From contig NZ_LT896716.1 of the NCBI RefSeq assembly GCF_900187405.1, positions 3,038,753-3,102,752 of the forward strand: a stretch of DNA of 64,000 bases, in the 5' to 3' direction. The DNA is from Geobacter sp. DSM 9736 (GTDB lineage Bacteria; Desulfobacterota; Desulfuromonadia; Geobacterales; Geobacteraceae). The notes beneath the pieces were generated by a model that saw only the letters and a program-made list of their open reading frames with translations, made no database searches and had not been told where the DNA came from. This document shows, in pieces, positions 51,514-60,402 of the stretch (positions are counted from its first letter, which is position 1; each line of letters opens with the position of its first letter). Made by a program: the position numbers and the translations under genes.

Positions 51514-52823
51514 GCCGTTTCTCCGTTACCGGCAGAGTGAAGCACCCTCGCGCACTCCTCCCGGTAAAGCTCGTACGCATTCGTGGCGCCCCATGAAACC
51601 AGAATGCCGGAGCCGCTTTGCCTGAAGAGGCATTCGAGTGGAGGTGTGAAGTAGCTCAAGCCGGCACCGATGATGATACCCAGAAACCCGATGAAGACGC
51701 CAGACATTCCATGAATCCTGGTGAAAGTGAGTTTCGTCCAACGGGAGGCTCCGACGCACCGGACCTGGTAGGGGCCGAGCCCTCCTTCTGTTCCTATGCG
51801 GAAGGACGCTTCCCCTGCAACTTTTCCCAGATCAACAAGGCGAAGCACGAGCAGCGGATCGATTCCGCTCATGGAACTGCGGGCGGCATCGGCATAAAAC
51901 TTGGCTTTGATCCTGTGACCAGGCAGGTTGAAGTTGCCGTAGGAGGCCTTGTCGCGACGCGCCGGGTTCTGGAGAAGAAAAGTCCTGTATATAGGTTCCC
52001 CCGCCGGAGGAACGAATTCCAGGTGGAAGGCGGTTCCGTGGTCGGCCGGCTGATAGAGGGTAATATCGTTGCGCCGCAGAGGGTTATTGATAGACAGGGT
52101 CTCTTCTTCCCTCGCCCCCTCGGCGGTCTGAAATGCAACATTGGACGTAACCTGCTTCAAGTCGTCATTGCTCCAGAACTCGGGCATAACCTGATTCAAG
52201 GTCACAGAGTCGGGAAGTATGAGCTTCTTCGCAAGCAGGCCCTTTTCCTCGAAAGTCCACTCCGCACCGGATGGAAATGTCTCTCCCTCCACCAGCTGCA
52301 CGGACCCCCGCTGCTGGGTCAGGGTTATGACGAGTGATGCAGCTATCGTGACTACCATTGCGGCATGCAGAACCGTTCCGGCGAAATATCCCCAGGGATT
52401 CTTTACATACTTCGTTACCCCCCCGTTGGTTGCTGCTGGGCGAAATCCGGCCCGGCGCAGCCGGCTTGCGAACCCGGCTGCATCGACGGCTGTTTCCGCT
52501 CCCGAGATATCCGCGGGACAGGAACCAAGGCGCTGCAGCGCGCGTCGGAACTGTTCCCCCGAGGAGACCAGAAGGCAGAGGGTAAACAGTCCGACGAGGA
52601 TTGCGAACCAGGGGGAAGTATAGATGTGATCAAGTGCCAGAGGTTCTCTGAGGGCTTCCCAAAAGGGGTGAGAATCATACCAGTCCCGCACCTTTTCCGG
52701 GTTTGTCAGGAAGCGCTGGGGGAAAATGAAGGTGAGTCCGAGCGATGCGACGAGCAGCGCGGTGAGGGCCAACACGGTTCTTCGCGAAAGTAGGAATTTA
52801 TTGAGTGATGTGAAAACCTGCAT
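51510..52823 (-). CDS. resB: Cytochrome c biogenesis protein ResB
   Basis: About 437 aa from the ATG at 52823 (MQVFTSLNKFLLSRRTVLAL); an ATG at 52868 is also in frame. Three membrane helices near the N-terminus (LALTALLVASLGLTF; WFAILVGLFTLCLLV; FAGTVLHAAMVVTIAASLV) and one near the C-terminus (GVFIGFLGIIIGAGLSYF) flank a large periplasmic domain, as in ResB/Ccs1. It presents apocytochrome thiols to CcsB. The gene is placed just after the giant cytochrome gene and translationally coupled to ccsB. Confidence 0.92.
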   Translation of the reverse strand: MQVFTSLNKFLLSRRTVLALTALLVASLGLTFIFPQRFLTNPEKVRDWYDSHPFWEALREPLALDHIYTSPWFAILVGLFTLCLLVSSGEQFRRALQRLGSCPADISGAETAVDAAGFASRLRRAGFRPAATNGGVTKYVKNPWGYFAGTVLHAAMVVTIAASLVITLTQQRGSVQLVEGETFPSGAEWTFEEKGLLAKKLILPDSVTLNQVMPEFWSNDDLKQVTSNVAFQTAEGAREEETLSINNPLRRNDITLYQPADHGTAFHLEFVPPAGEPIYRTFLLQNPARRDKASYGNFNLPGHRIKAKFYADAARSSMSGIDPLLVLRLVDLGKVAGEASFRIGTEGGLGPYQVRCVGASRWTKLTFTRIHGMSGVFIGFLGIIIGAGLSYFTPPLECLFRQSGSGILVSWGATNAYELYREECARVLHSAGNGETA

Positions 52824-52885
52824 CGGCCTTGATTGTAGCTCCTTTGGTAACGAAACGCGAACTTCCATTCACATTATGTCTCTTG

Positions 52886-55800
52886 TTACCATGCCTCTCC
52901 CGCAATGTTGCTGCTGTGGTCTCCGCAGCTGCCATTGGTCGAATAGCAGTCGGACTTTGAGTAATCCCCACCGGACTGCTTTATGAATTTGTTGATATAG
53001 ATCGTCCCCCCGTTCTGGCCGTTGGGGGAGTAACGCGGTACCCGGCCGGCGGAGTTGGTGTTGATGAGCCGCGACACCTTCCCCCCGTGGGGGACCCTGA
53101 TATGGCACCCGACGCAGGGAATGACCTGGTGGGCCGCCTTCGCGTTGTGGGCGTTATTGTTGACGGCATGGCAGTTGAGGCAGAAGAGGCCGTCGTTGGT
53201 TCCTTGGTTGTCGGTCTTGGTATCGACCGTCCAGAATGTCCCGGCTGTTCCGCCGTTGTTGGCGGCTCCCTTGTAAGGCCAGGCCTTGTTCGCACCCGTC
53301 AGCAGCCACTTCACCGATGAACCGTGCGGCCCCTTGGCTGCGGGGGAATCGCCGGCATGGCAGTCGCTGCACGTCATGGTCGTACCATGCGACCAGCCTC
53401 CTGCCATTGATTGAGGCAGGACGGAGGAGCCGCTCCCGGCCGAGTTCAGGGCCGCAACCACCGGATGAAAGGACTTGTTTTTCGGGTTGAACTCAAGCCC
53501 CAGGTCGGTCCAGGCTTTCGCACTGGGTGGAGTCGCTCCCCACATGGTGACGTTTGCATTGGCCCCCGAATGGCATTTGAAGCAGATCTGCCATTCGGCC
53601 GTAGCGGTGATGAGGGGAGCCGTGGTGGTGGCGGGATTATATGTGGTAACCCCTGCCCAGTTCGCTCCCCAGGTGGTTACCCCGACGCCGGTAGCCCCTC
53701 TGAGCACTCCGGCGAAGGCTCCGGGAACTGAGGCTTTGAACGGCACCGGAAATGGGAGCACAAGCCGCGAGTCGGTTGCACCGTTCCCCCAGTACATTGT
53801 CATCGTAGCGAAGTCGGTCCCTGATGTTTCGAATGTTTCAATCTCGACTACCAGCTTGTCCCCCGGAAGGAATGTGAGCGTGCTTCCTGGATTGAAGGTG
53901 ACGGTGTTGGTGTAGACGGTATTGGCAACATTGTTACCAAATTCATTTGCTATCGTGGCTGGAGCGCGGAGCACGGTTGTGCTGCTATCCGACGCGTTAA
54001 ACCGGTACACCGCGTACCGCAGGAACGGGTTAAGGGAGGTGCTGGATTGCGCGCCTCTGACATAGAGGGTGAATGTGTCGGAAGTACTGAAAGTGGCGCT
54101 CCTTGCAAAGGGGGGCGAGACGAACTGCCCGAATCGGTAATAGCGATTTGTCGCCGCACCGAAGGGCAGACTCTGAGCCGTCGAGTCTGCTGAGCTTCCA
54201 GCTCCGGGTGACATGGACATCGCCCCGTTGAGCGTGGCGTAGGTCGTGGTGCCGGCATATGACACCGAGTTGGTGATGAACGCATTCGGTTTCGGAGAGG
54301 TTGCAGCGGCGGTTTTGAAGTAGAGGTTTGCGTCGGAGACTAACGCTTCTCCGTGAAGACCTGATCGGGCCGCATGGACATTATGGCAGTCGGCACACTC
54401 GACGTGCTTGTTGTCGGTGATGTACTGCCGCGTCTCGTCCGTCGGCGACGGCTTGTGGACGCCGTTGTAGAGGTTCACGTTGTGGCCGTTTCCGGCCTGG
54501 CCGGGGTCGGCATAGGCGAATGGAACCGCCACCGGGAGCGTCAGGTTGCTCGGGGCATTCTTGCCGAAGTAGAAGGAGGCGGTGTAGGGGCCGGTCCGTA
54601 ACGACGTTGTCTGGATCGTCAGATCGACTACGATCTTGTCGTTTGCATGAAGCGTAACCGCGGGAACGCTTATTCCGATGGTCCGCACCAGCCCCGGTGC
54701 CGAGTTTACGGGAAGCTCGCTCGTGAAGGTCCGAGTGGAGACGATCTCCTGGTCGAAGCCGCCGGCGTTCCAGGTGTAGATCCGGTAGCGTATCCGGGCG
54801 TTCTGATAGAAGCTGCTTTCCCGGGAGAAGAGGTTTATCACCCAGGTTCCCGCGGGGATGGGGGTGTCCGAGGAAACTGCCGGAGATGTGAAGGTGCCCA
54901 TCTGCCAGTACCTGGTGCCGATCTGGTTGGTGGCTACGTTCTTCGTTTCGTATGCCGTGCTTGGCGTCCAGGGCGACATGGAGCGCTCCACCCAGGCGCC
55001 TCCGGCAAAGGCATCACCTGTGTTGTGCCCCGCAGGTTTCGGAGCGGCGGGAGTTTCCGCCGCTGCCGGCTTGAAATAGAGCCGTGATGTCGTGCTTGTA
55101 GTCGGATTCGCGGGACGATAGGAGGTGAGGAGCGCGGTGGTTATATCCTCGGCAGCCGCCGACATGCCTGCATACCCGTACCAGTCCTTGCCTGCTGTCG
55201 GTTTGGGTGGCCCGCCGCCGGGGTCGGAGTCGGTGGTCTTGCTGTGACACCGGATGCAGATCTGCTCTTCTGCGGTTTCGCCTGCGCTGGAATCGAGCTC
55301 TCCCTGCAGCCGCCTGATGCCGCCGTTGTGGTTGCCGAACTGCCACCTGGCGGTGTAGCCCTGGAACGTCGTGGACTCGTTGAACTTGGTGTTATGGCAC
55401 TTGGAGCAGTTGCCGTAGAAGGTGCTGCCGTCCCCCATCATCGTAGAAGGCACCGCATACTGGTGTGCGCTTCCCGTGTAGCTGTCGAAGCTTATCACCG
55501 GCGTGACCGTTGTCTGCTGTGCCGCCGGCTGCTCGACCCTACGCCGGACGGTGTCCTTGGTCCGCTCCTGATAGTGGCAGCTTATGCAGATGCCTCCGTT
55601 ATTGGGGCCGGAACCTTTGATGAAGTCGGCGTTGTAGTAGCCGCTGGCGAGACCTGGTGCCTGGGCGGCATTGGGTGTGACCGTTATCCCGGTGCGGAGG
55701 TTCGCTGCCCGTCCAACGTTATTGTTGCCGTTGAGGAACGGGCTGAAGATATTGTGATCCACGTGGCACATGGTGCAGCGCCTCGAATTGTAATTCGTCC

Positions 55801-58800
55801 CATTGTCCGAGCTACCGCTGGGGATGCCGGTGGGATAGGCCGCTGTTTGAGCCGACGAGAAGTTGCGCATGGCGTGGTGATAGCCGGTGGTGCTTTGCAT
55901 GTCGATATCATGGCAGTCGATGCACTGGTAGGAGTTGTTCCATTTAACGCTTGTTGTTGCCTGGGTCTTTCCGAGTCCCACCGGATGGCAGGAAACGTTC
56001 GCACAACTTCCTGTTCCGCCTGCGGTGCTGAAGTTGATGGTGGTCGTATATTCGGCAAAGGCGACGTCGTCTCCGCTTTTGTAGGTGCTGGTCCCGCCGC
56101 TGACGTCGTAGGTTTTGTCTACGTGCTTTGTCTTGTCCTCGATGGAGGTGTTGGCTGTAGTGGTCTCGTTGTGGCAGTGGCGGCACTGGATCTCCCCGGC
56201 GGGTGAGGCGGTTACGGCGATGTGGAACTGGTGGGCGTTCCCTTTCGGCGAGCCTGAAGCATAGAGGGGGGCAGCTTTCCGGTAATCGCTGTAGGTGGTC
56301 TGCCCGTGGCAGCTGTTGCAGGCAAGGGCGCCGGAGCCCCAGTTGACACCTGTTGCTGGGGCGGGATACGGCTGGCTCATCGCCGTGCCGTTGCTGTGGC
56401 AGTAGATGTTCGAGCAGTTGGTCCCGGCGTTGACGTAGGCATTGCCGTCGCTGTTGGTGGCGTCCCACACGATGTTTTTCGTCTTGTTGATGTGAAGCCG
56501 CTTGTCGGCAATGCTGCTCCCGTCATTGGTGGTGCTCTGGTGGCATTTTCCGCAGCTGTATCCGTAGGTTCCGGCGTGAATCCCGTGTTTGCCGGTGGCG
56601 ATGGCGGTGTAGGGGTGGCAGGAGGCGCAGCGGACGGCCGGGTCTGCGGTTCTGGCAGCGGTTGCCCAGTTGACGGCGGTTGCACCGTTGCCGCCGTTTC
56701 CATTGCTGTGGCAATAGGTAGCGGTGCAGACCGCGCTGCCGTTTGACCACTCGAATCCGTTGTCGGAGGTGCTCGGTGCCACTCCGTAGGAATAGACAGG
56801 CTTTTTCCCGGGGGAGGTGTAGCCGAAGAAAACCTGTGCTGCACCGTTGGCATGGGCAGGGCCGTTCAAATGGACGGCCAGGCCGGCTCCCGGAAGATGG
56901 CACGAGGCGCAGGCGAAGCGGTAGCTTGCAGCGGTGCCGATGTTGCCGGTTGTGGAGTCGGAGTAGGTGGCGGCAAGCGTCGCATCTTCCCAATGTAGCT
57001 TGTGTGCGGTGGATGCGTTCCAGGGACCGGTATTACCGGCGCTGTGGCAGGAGTCGCAGGCGGTGGTCCCTCCCCATGCGGGGGAGGCGGCGGTGCCGTG
57101 GCAGTATGTGGCGGAACATGTACGTGCTCCGGAGTCGTACACGGCATCCTTGCTGTTACCGCTCAGGTTGAAGAAGATGTCGTTCCTCGTGTTGTTGACG
57201 TGGAAGCTGGGGGTGCTCCTTATGCTCGTTCCCTGTTTCGTGGTCTTCTCGTGGCACTCGCCGCAGGAGATGGCGCTGCTTACGACATGCTTGCTATGGC
57301 TGTTGGAGGTGACGCTGCCGGGAGCCCCGGAATTGGGATAATCGGGTACTCCGCTGGCGGTGGAGCGGCCATGGCAGGCGTTGCAGGCGAGGGTGCCGGA
57401 CCATGCCGGAGAGGCGTAGAGCGAACCCCCATAGGCACCTGGAAGCGTTCCCGGATCGATGGCGGGATCGCCCAGGCTGTGGCAGTAGACGGTGCTGCAA
57501 TTGGGGGTGCTCCAGCCTGCGCCGGGATTGTCTCCGTCGAAGGAGACGTCCTTCACTTTGTCGGCATGGATCCGTTTGTCCGCGATGCTGCTGCCGTCGT
57601 TGGTTGTGCCCTGGTGGCACTTCCCGCAGCTGAAGCCGTAGCTACCCACGTGACGCCCGTGCTTCCCGGTGGCGATTGCACTGTAGGGGTGGCAGGAGGC
57701 GCAGCGGCCAGCAGGATCGGCATTCCTTGTGGTGGCAGCCCAGTTTACGGCGGTTGCACCGTTTCCCCCCGCTCCGTTGCTGTGGCAGTAGGTGGCGGTA
57801 CAGGCAGCGCTGCCGTTGGACCACATGAAACCGTTGTCGGATGTGCTCGTGGTTCCCCCATAAGTGTAGACGGGTTTTTTCCCGGGGGAGGTGTAGCCGA
57901 ACTGTATCTGGGCCCGCCCATTGGCATGGGCAGGACCGCTTACGTGGACTGCGAGGCCGCTTCCGGGGAGGTGGCATGAGGCGCAGGTGAAGCGGTAACT
58001 GACGGCGGTGCCTACGTTTCCGACTGTGGTATCGGAGTACGCTGCCGGTAGAATCGCCCCATCCTCCCAGTGCAGCTTGTGGGCAGTCGAGGTGTTCCAG
58101 GGGCCGCTGTTGTTGGCGCTGTGGCAGGAGTCGCAGTTCGTGGTGCCGCCCCAGGCGGGAGAAGCTCCCGTTCCATGACAATAGGTGGCGGAGCATCTGC
58201 GTGCCCCGGTGTCGTAGGCGGCGTCCTTGCTGTTGCCGCTCAGGTTGAAGAAGATGTCATTCCTTGATTTGTCGACGTGGAAGCTAGGGGTGGTGCTTCT
58301 TATGCTGGTGCCCTGTTTCGTGGTCTTCTCGTGGCACTCCCCGCATGAGATTGAGCTTGTAACCACATGTTTAGGGTGGCTGTTGGACGTGGCGCTGCCG
58401 GGGGCTCCTGCATTCGGGTAATCAGGTGAGCCGCCGGCGGTGGAGCGGCCATGACAGGCGTTGCAGCCAAGAGTCCCGGACCATGTCGGCGACGCATAGA
58501 GCGAACCACCGTAGCCTCCGGGGAGGGTGCCGGGATCGATGGCGAGGTCCCCGATGCTGTGGCAGTAGAGGGTACTGCAGTTGGGGCTGCTCCATCCGGC
58601 CCCTGCGTTGTATGAATCGAAGGATAGGTCCTTCTCTTTGTTGACATGAAGTGCCCGGCTGGAGATGTTGGCGAATGTGGTGGAGTCGGTCGTGTCCAGC
58701 GCCGTCGTGCTGTGGCATCTTGCGCAGGCAAAGCGGTAGGGGGAACTGCTTCCCACATGCTTGGCGTGGGGGGCGGAAGCAGGGGGGGTCGAAGCATTGC

Positions 58801-60400
58801 TGCCGTGACAGCCGTTGCAGTCGAGGGTGCCGGACCAGGTAACGGTGACCGTCGGGGTCGCCGTTGTTCCGTTCCCATGGCAGTAGACATTCCGGCACTG
58901 ATGAGTGCTCAGGTTGTATGCGGGAGCGGCGTTATTGGCAAAGGCGTTCCATGCAACCGTCTTTATGCCATCGACGTGCTTGGCCGGACCGGAAATGGTG
59001 TCATTGTCGGAGGCGGTCTGGGCATGGCACGCATTACAGGTAATGTTTCCGTTTGTGCCGTACGTGTTGACGTGCTTAGTGTGTGGGGCGGACCAGGCCT
59101 TGGCTCCGGCGATCGTGTCGCCGGCCTTGTTGTGGCATCCGTCGCAGTCCAGTGCCCCGCTCCACCCCTGGGTCACCGGAGTATTCGAGCCGAGATAGGG
59201 AGCTGCATTGCTGTGGCAATAGGTCGAAGCGCAGTTTGCACCGTTCCAGGACCCCGCAGGATTAAGAGGATCGAAGAGAACATCCTTCACCTTGTTGACG
59301 TGAAGGGTATAGCTGGATATGTTGGCGTAAGTGGTGGAGTCTGGTGTTGTTTCGACGGTCCCGCTGTGGCACTTGACGCAGGCGAACTTGTAGCCGCTTG
59401 CCGTCGCCACATGCGTTGCATGAGGGGAAGCCGGCGAGGGGGGGGAGTCGTTCCGGGCGCCGTGACAGGTTCCGCATGCGCCGGTTGCGGCACTTCCCCA
59501 TGTGGGTGTGACATAGTTGCCTTTGCCGTCGCTGTGGCAGTAGCTGGATGAGCAGTCGCCGAAAACGGGGCTCTGGCTGGGAAGGAAATTCTCTCCCGTT
59601 CCTGAATAAGTACCCCCGGCGACATCCGCGGGGTCGTGAAGGTCGACCAGTATTACCCTGCCTGCTTTACCGGCACTGGTGGCGTGTGCGAATTTTGCAG
59701 CCCCGGCCAGATGGTTGAAATGACACTTCTTGCACTGGGCGGCACCGGGGTAATAGGCCTGATGTCTGGCATGGCTGCCCGCTGCGCCGCTGCCGCCGCC
59801 GGAGGGGGGCGCCCCGTGGCACTGGTCGCAGTCGTTGGTGGTATTGTCGGTGTACGTGAAGGGGGCCGTCCCCCAATTTGGGGTAAGGGCCTGAAAGTGG
59901 CAGTTTACGTTCGAACATTTTCCCAGCGAGGACTGGTTCGAAGTCCAGTTGAATTGTACACCCCTGCTGTAGGTAGCGCCGCCGGGAGAGGCATTGATGT
60001 TGGCCGCCAAGTCGATCTTCTCGTCCATGTGCGCGGTCGTGTAGGCGGAGAGGTCCCCATGGCATTTTTCGCAGGTGTCGGGATCGGTTGTCGGGGAGAT
60101 ATGGGTGCGGTGGCTTCCTTTGAATCCGCCGGTGGTGAGGTTACGGTACGCCGAATCCAGCGGCCGGACGTCGTCCGGCGGGTTCCCCGGATCGGTGGAT
60201 GCGGTTCCGTGGCAGTCGTAGCAGGCATTAGCGTGCTGATACTGCTGTGCTGCCGCGTGCGCGGCAAGGGGGGAAAAGAACAGCATTCCCGGTACAAGAA
60301 AAGCGGCGGCAAGCGCTGCTCTCGTTTTCGAGAAGAAGGAGGTCATGCCGTGCCGGCTTCTCCGGGGCTGCTGTTCAACAATGTCTTCAGGTGCTGTCAT
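52886..60400 (-). CDS. Giant multiheme c-type cytochrome with 46 heme-type motifs
   Basis: A protein of about 2504 aa. I place the start at the ATG at 60400, two bases after the stop of the upstream cytochrome; an ATG at 60346 with GGAGAAG upstream is an alternative. The signal peptide (ALAAAFLVPGMLFFSPLAAHA) directs it out of the cell. I count 34 CxxCH and 12 CX4CH motifs (for example CSNVNCH, CSATYCH and CTATYCH). The CX4CH type alternates with CxxCH as in the Geobacter CxxxxCH/CxxCH repeat family; whether CX4CH binds heme is not certain. Hemes 15-23 and 24-32 are a 1080-bp tandem duplication. After heme 41 two related non-heme beta domains of about 190 aa are inserted. The role is probably extracellular electron transfer. 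Confidence 0.93.
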   Translation of the reverse strand: MTAPEDIVEQQPRRSRHGMTSFFSKTRAALAAAFLVPGMLFFSPLAAHAAAQQYQHANACYDCHGTASTDPGNPPDDVRPLDSAYRNLTTGGFKGSHRTHISPTTDPDTCEKCHGDLSAYTTAHMDEKIDLAANINASPGGATYSRGVQFNWTSNQSSLGKCSNVNCHFQALTPNWGTAPFTYTDNTTNDCDQCHGAPPSGGGSGAAGSHARHQAYYPGAAQCKKCHFNHLAGAAKFAHATSAGKAGRVILVDLHDPADVAGGTYSGTGENFLPSQSPVFGDCSSSYCHSDGKGNYVTPTWGSAATGACGTCHGARNDSPPSPASPHATHVATASGYKFACVKCHSGTVETTPDSTTYANISSYTLHVNKVKDVLFDPLNPAGSWNGANCASTYCHSNAAPYLGSNTPVTQGWSGALDCDGCHNKAGDTIAGAKAWSAPHTKHVNTYGTNGNITCNACHAQTASDNDTISGPAKHVDGIKTVAWNAFANNAAPAYNLSTHQCRNVYCHGNGTTATPTVTVTWSGTLDCNGCHGSNASTPPASAPHAKHVGSSSPYRFACARCHSTTALDTTDSTTFANISSRALHVNKEKDLSFDSYNAGAGWSSPNCSTLYCHSIGDLAIDPGTLPGGYGGSLYASPTWSGTLGCNACHGRSTAGGSPDYPNAGAPGSATSNSHPKHVVTSSISCGECHEKTTKQGTSIRSTTPSFHVDKSRNDIFFNLSGNSKDAAYDTGARRCSATYCHGTGASPAWGGTTNCDSCHSANNSGPWNTSTAHKLHWEDGAILPAAYSDTTVGNVGTAVSYRFTCASCHLPGSGLAVHVSGPAHANGRAQIQFGYTSPGKKPVYTYGGTTSTSDNGFMWSNGSAACTATYCHSNGAGGNGATAVNWAATTRNADPAGRCASCHPYSAIATGKHGRHVGSYGFSCGKCHQGTTNDGSSIADKRIHADKVKDVSFDGDNPGAGWSTPNCSTVYCHSLGDPAIDPGTLPGAYGGSLYASPAWSGTLACNACHGRSTASGVPDYPNSGAPGSVTSNSHSKHVVSSAISCGECHEKTTKQGTSIRSTPSFHVNNTRNDIFFNLSGNSKDAVYDSGARTCSATYCHGTAASPAWGGTTACDSCHSAGNTGPWNASTAHKLHWEDATLAATYSDSTTGNIGTAASYRFACASCHLPGAGLAVHLNGPAHANGAAQVFFGYTSPGKKPVYSYGVAPSTSDNGFEWSNGSAVCTATYCHSNGNGGNGATAVNWATAARTADPAVRCASCHPYTAIATGKHGIHAGTYGYSCGKCHQSTTNDGSSIADKRLHINKTKNIVWDATNSDGNAYVNAGTNCSNIYCHSNGTAMSQPYPAPATGVNWGSGALACNSCHGQTTYSDYRKAAPLYASGSPKGNAHQFHIAVTASPAGEIQCRHCHNETTTANTSIEDKTKHVDKTYDVSGGTSTYKSGDDVAFAEYTTTINFSTAGGTGSCANVSCHPVGLGKTQATTSVKWNNSYQCIDCHDIDMQSTTGYHHAMRNFSSAQTAAYPTGIPSGSSDNGTNYNSRRCTMCHVDHNIFSPFLNGNNNVGRAANLRTGITVTPNAAQAPGLASGYYNADFIKGSGPNNGGICISCHYQERTKDTVRRRVEQPAAQQTTVTPVISFDSYTGSAHQYAVPSTMMGDGSTFYGNCSKCHNTKFNESTTFQGYTARWQFGNHNGGIRRLQGELDSSAGETAEEQICIRCHSKTTDSDPGGGPPKPTAGKDWYGYAGMSAAAEDITTALLTSYRPANPTTSTTSRLYFKPAAAETPAAPKPAGHNTGDAFAGGAWVERSMSPWTPSTAYETKNVATNQIGTRYWQMGTFTSPAVSSDTPIPAGTWVINLFSRESSFYQNARIRYRIYTWNAGGFDQEIVSTRTFTSELPVNSAPGLVRTIGISVPAVTLHANDKIVVDLTIQTTSLRTGPYTASFYFGKNAPSNLTLPVAVPFAYADPGQAGNGHNVNLYNGVHKPSPTDETRQYITDNKHVECADCHNVHAARSGLHGEALVSDANLYFKTAAATSPKPNAFITNSVSYAGTTTYATLNGAMSMSPGAGSSADSTAQSLPFGAATNRYYRFGQFVSPPFARSATFSTSDTFTLYVRGAQSSTSLNPFLRYAVYRFNASDSSTTVLRAPATIANEFGNNVANTVYTNTVTFNPGSTLTFLPGDKLVVEIETFETSGTDFATMTMYWGNGATDSRLVLPFPVPFKASVPGAFAGVLRGATGVGVTTWGANWAGVTTYNPATTTAPLITATAEWQICFKCHSGANANVTMWGATPPSAKAWTDLGLEFNPKNKSFHPVVAALNSAGSGSSVLPQSMAGGWSHGTTMTCSDCHAGDSPAAKGPHGSSVKWLLTGANKAWPYKGAANNGGTAGTFWTVDTKTDNQGTNDGLFCLNCHAVNNNAHNAKAAHQVIPCVGCHIRVPHGGKVSRLINTNSAGRVPRYSPNGQNGGTIYINKFIKQSGGDYSKSDCYSTNGSCGDHSSNIAGEAW
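53725..55085 (-). repeat. Two related non-heme beta domains within the giant cytochrome
   Basis: The first (about 54510-55085) starts RLYFKPAAAETP and ends NLTLPVAVPFAYADPG. The second (about 53725-54335) starts NLYFKTAAATSPKP and ends RLVLPFPVPFKASVPG. Both have YF, G-F-SP and DK-VV elements at matching places and are separated by a single heme site (CADCHN). They look like beta-sandwich modules. Confidence 0.7.
56463..58622 (-). repeat. Tandem duplication of 1080 bp inside the giant cytochrome gene
   Basis: Two adjacent units, about 57543-58622 and 56463-57542, each encode nine heme motifs in the same order and spacing. The DNA lines up at an offset of exactly 1080 bp around 57241 and 58321. 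Protein differences are scattered substitutions and small indels (for example STTPSF versus STPSF). Confidence 0.85.
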
Positions 60401-60402
60401 GG

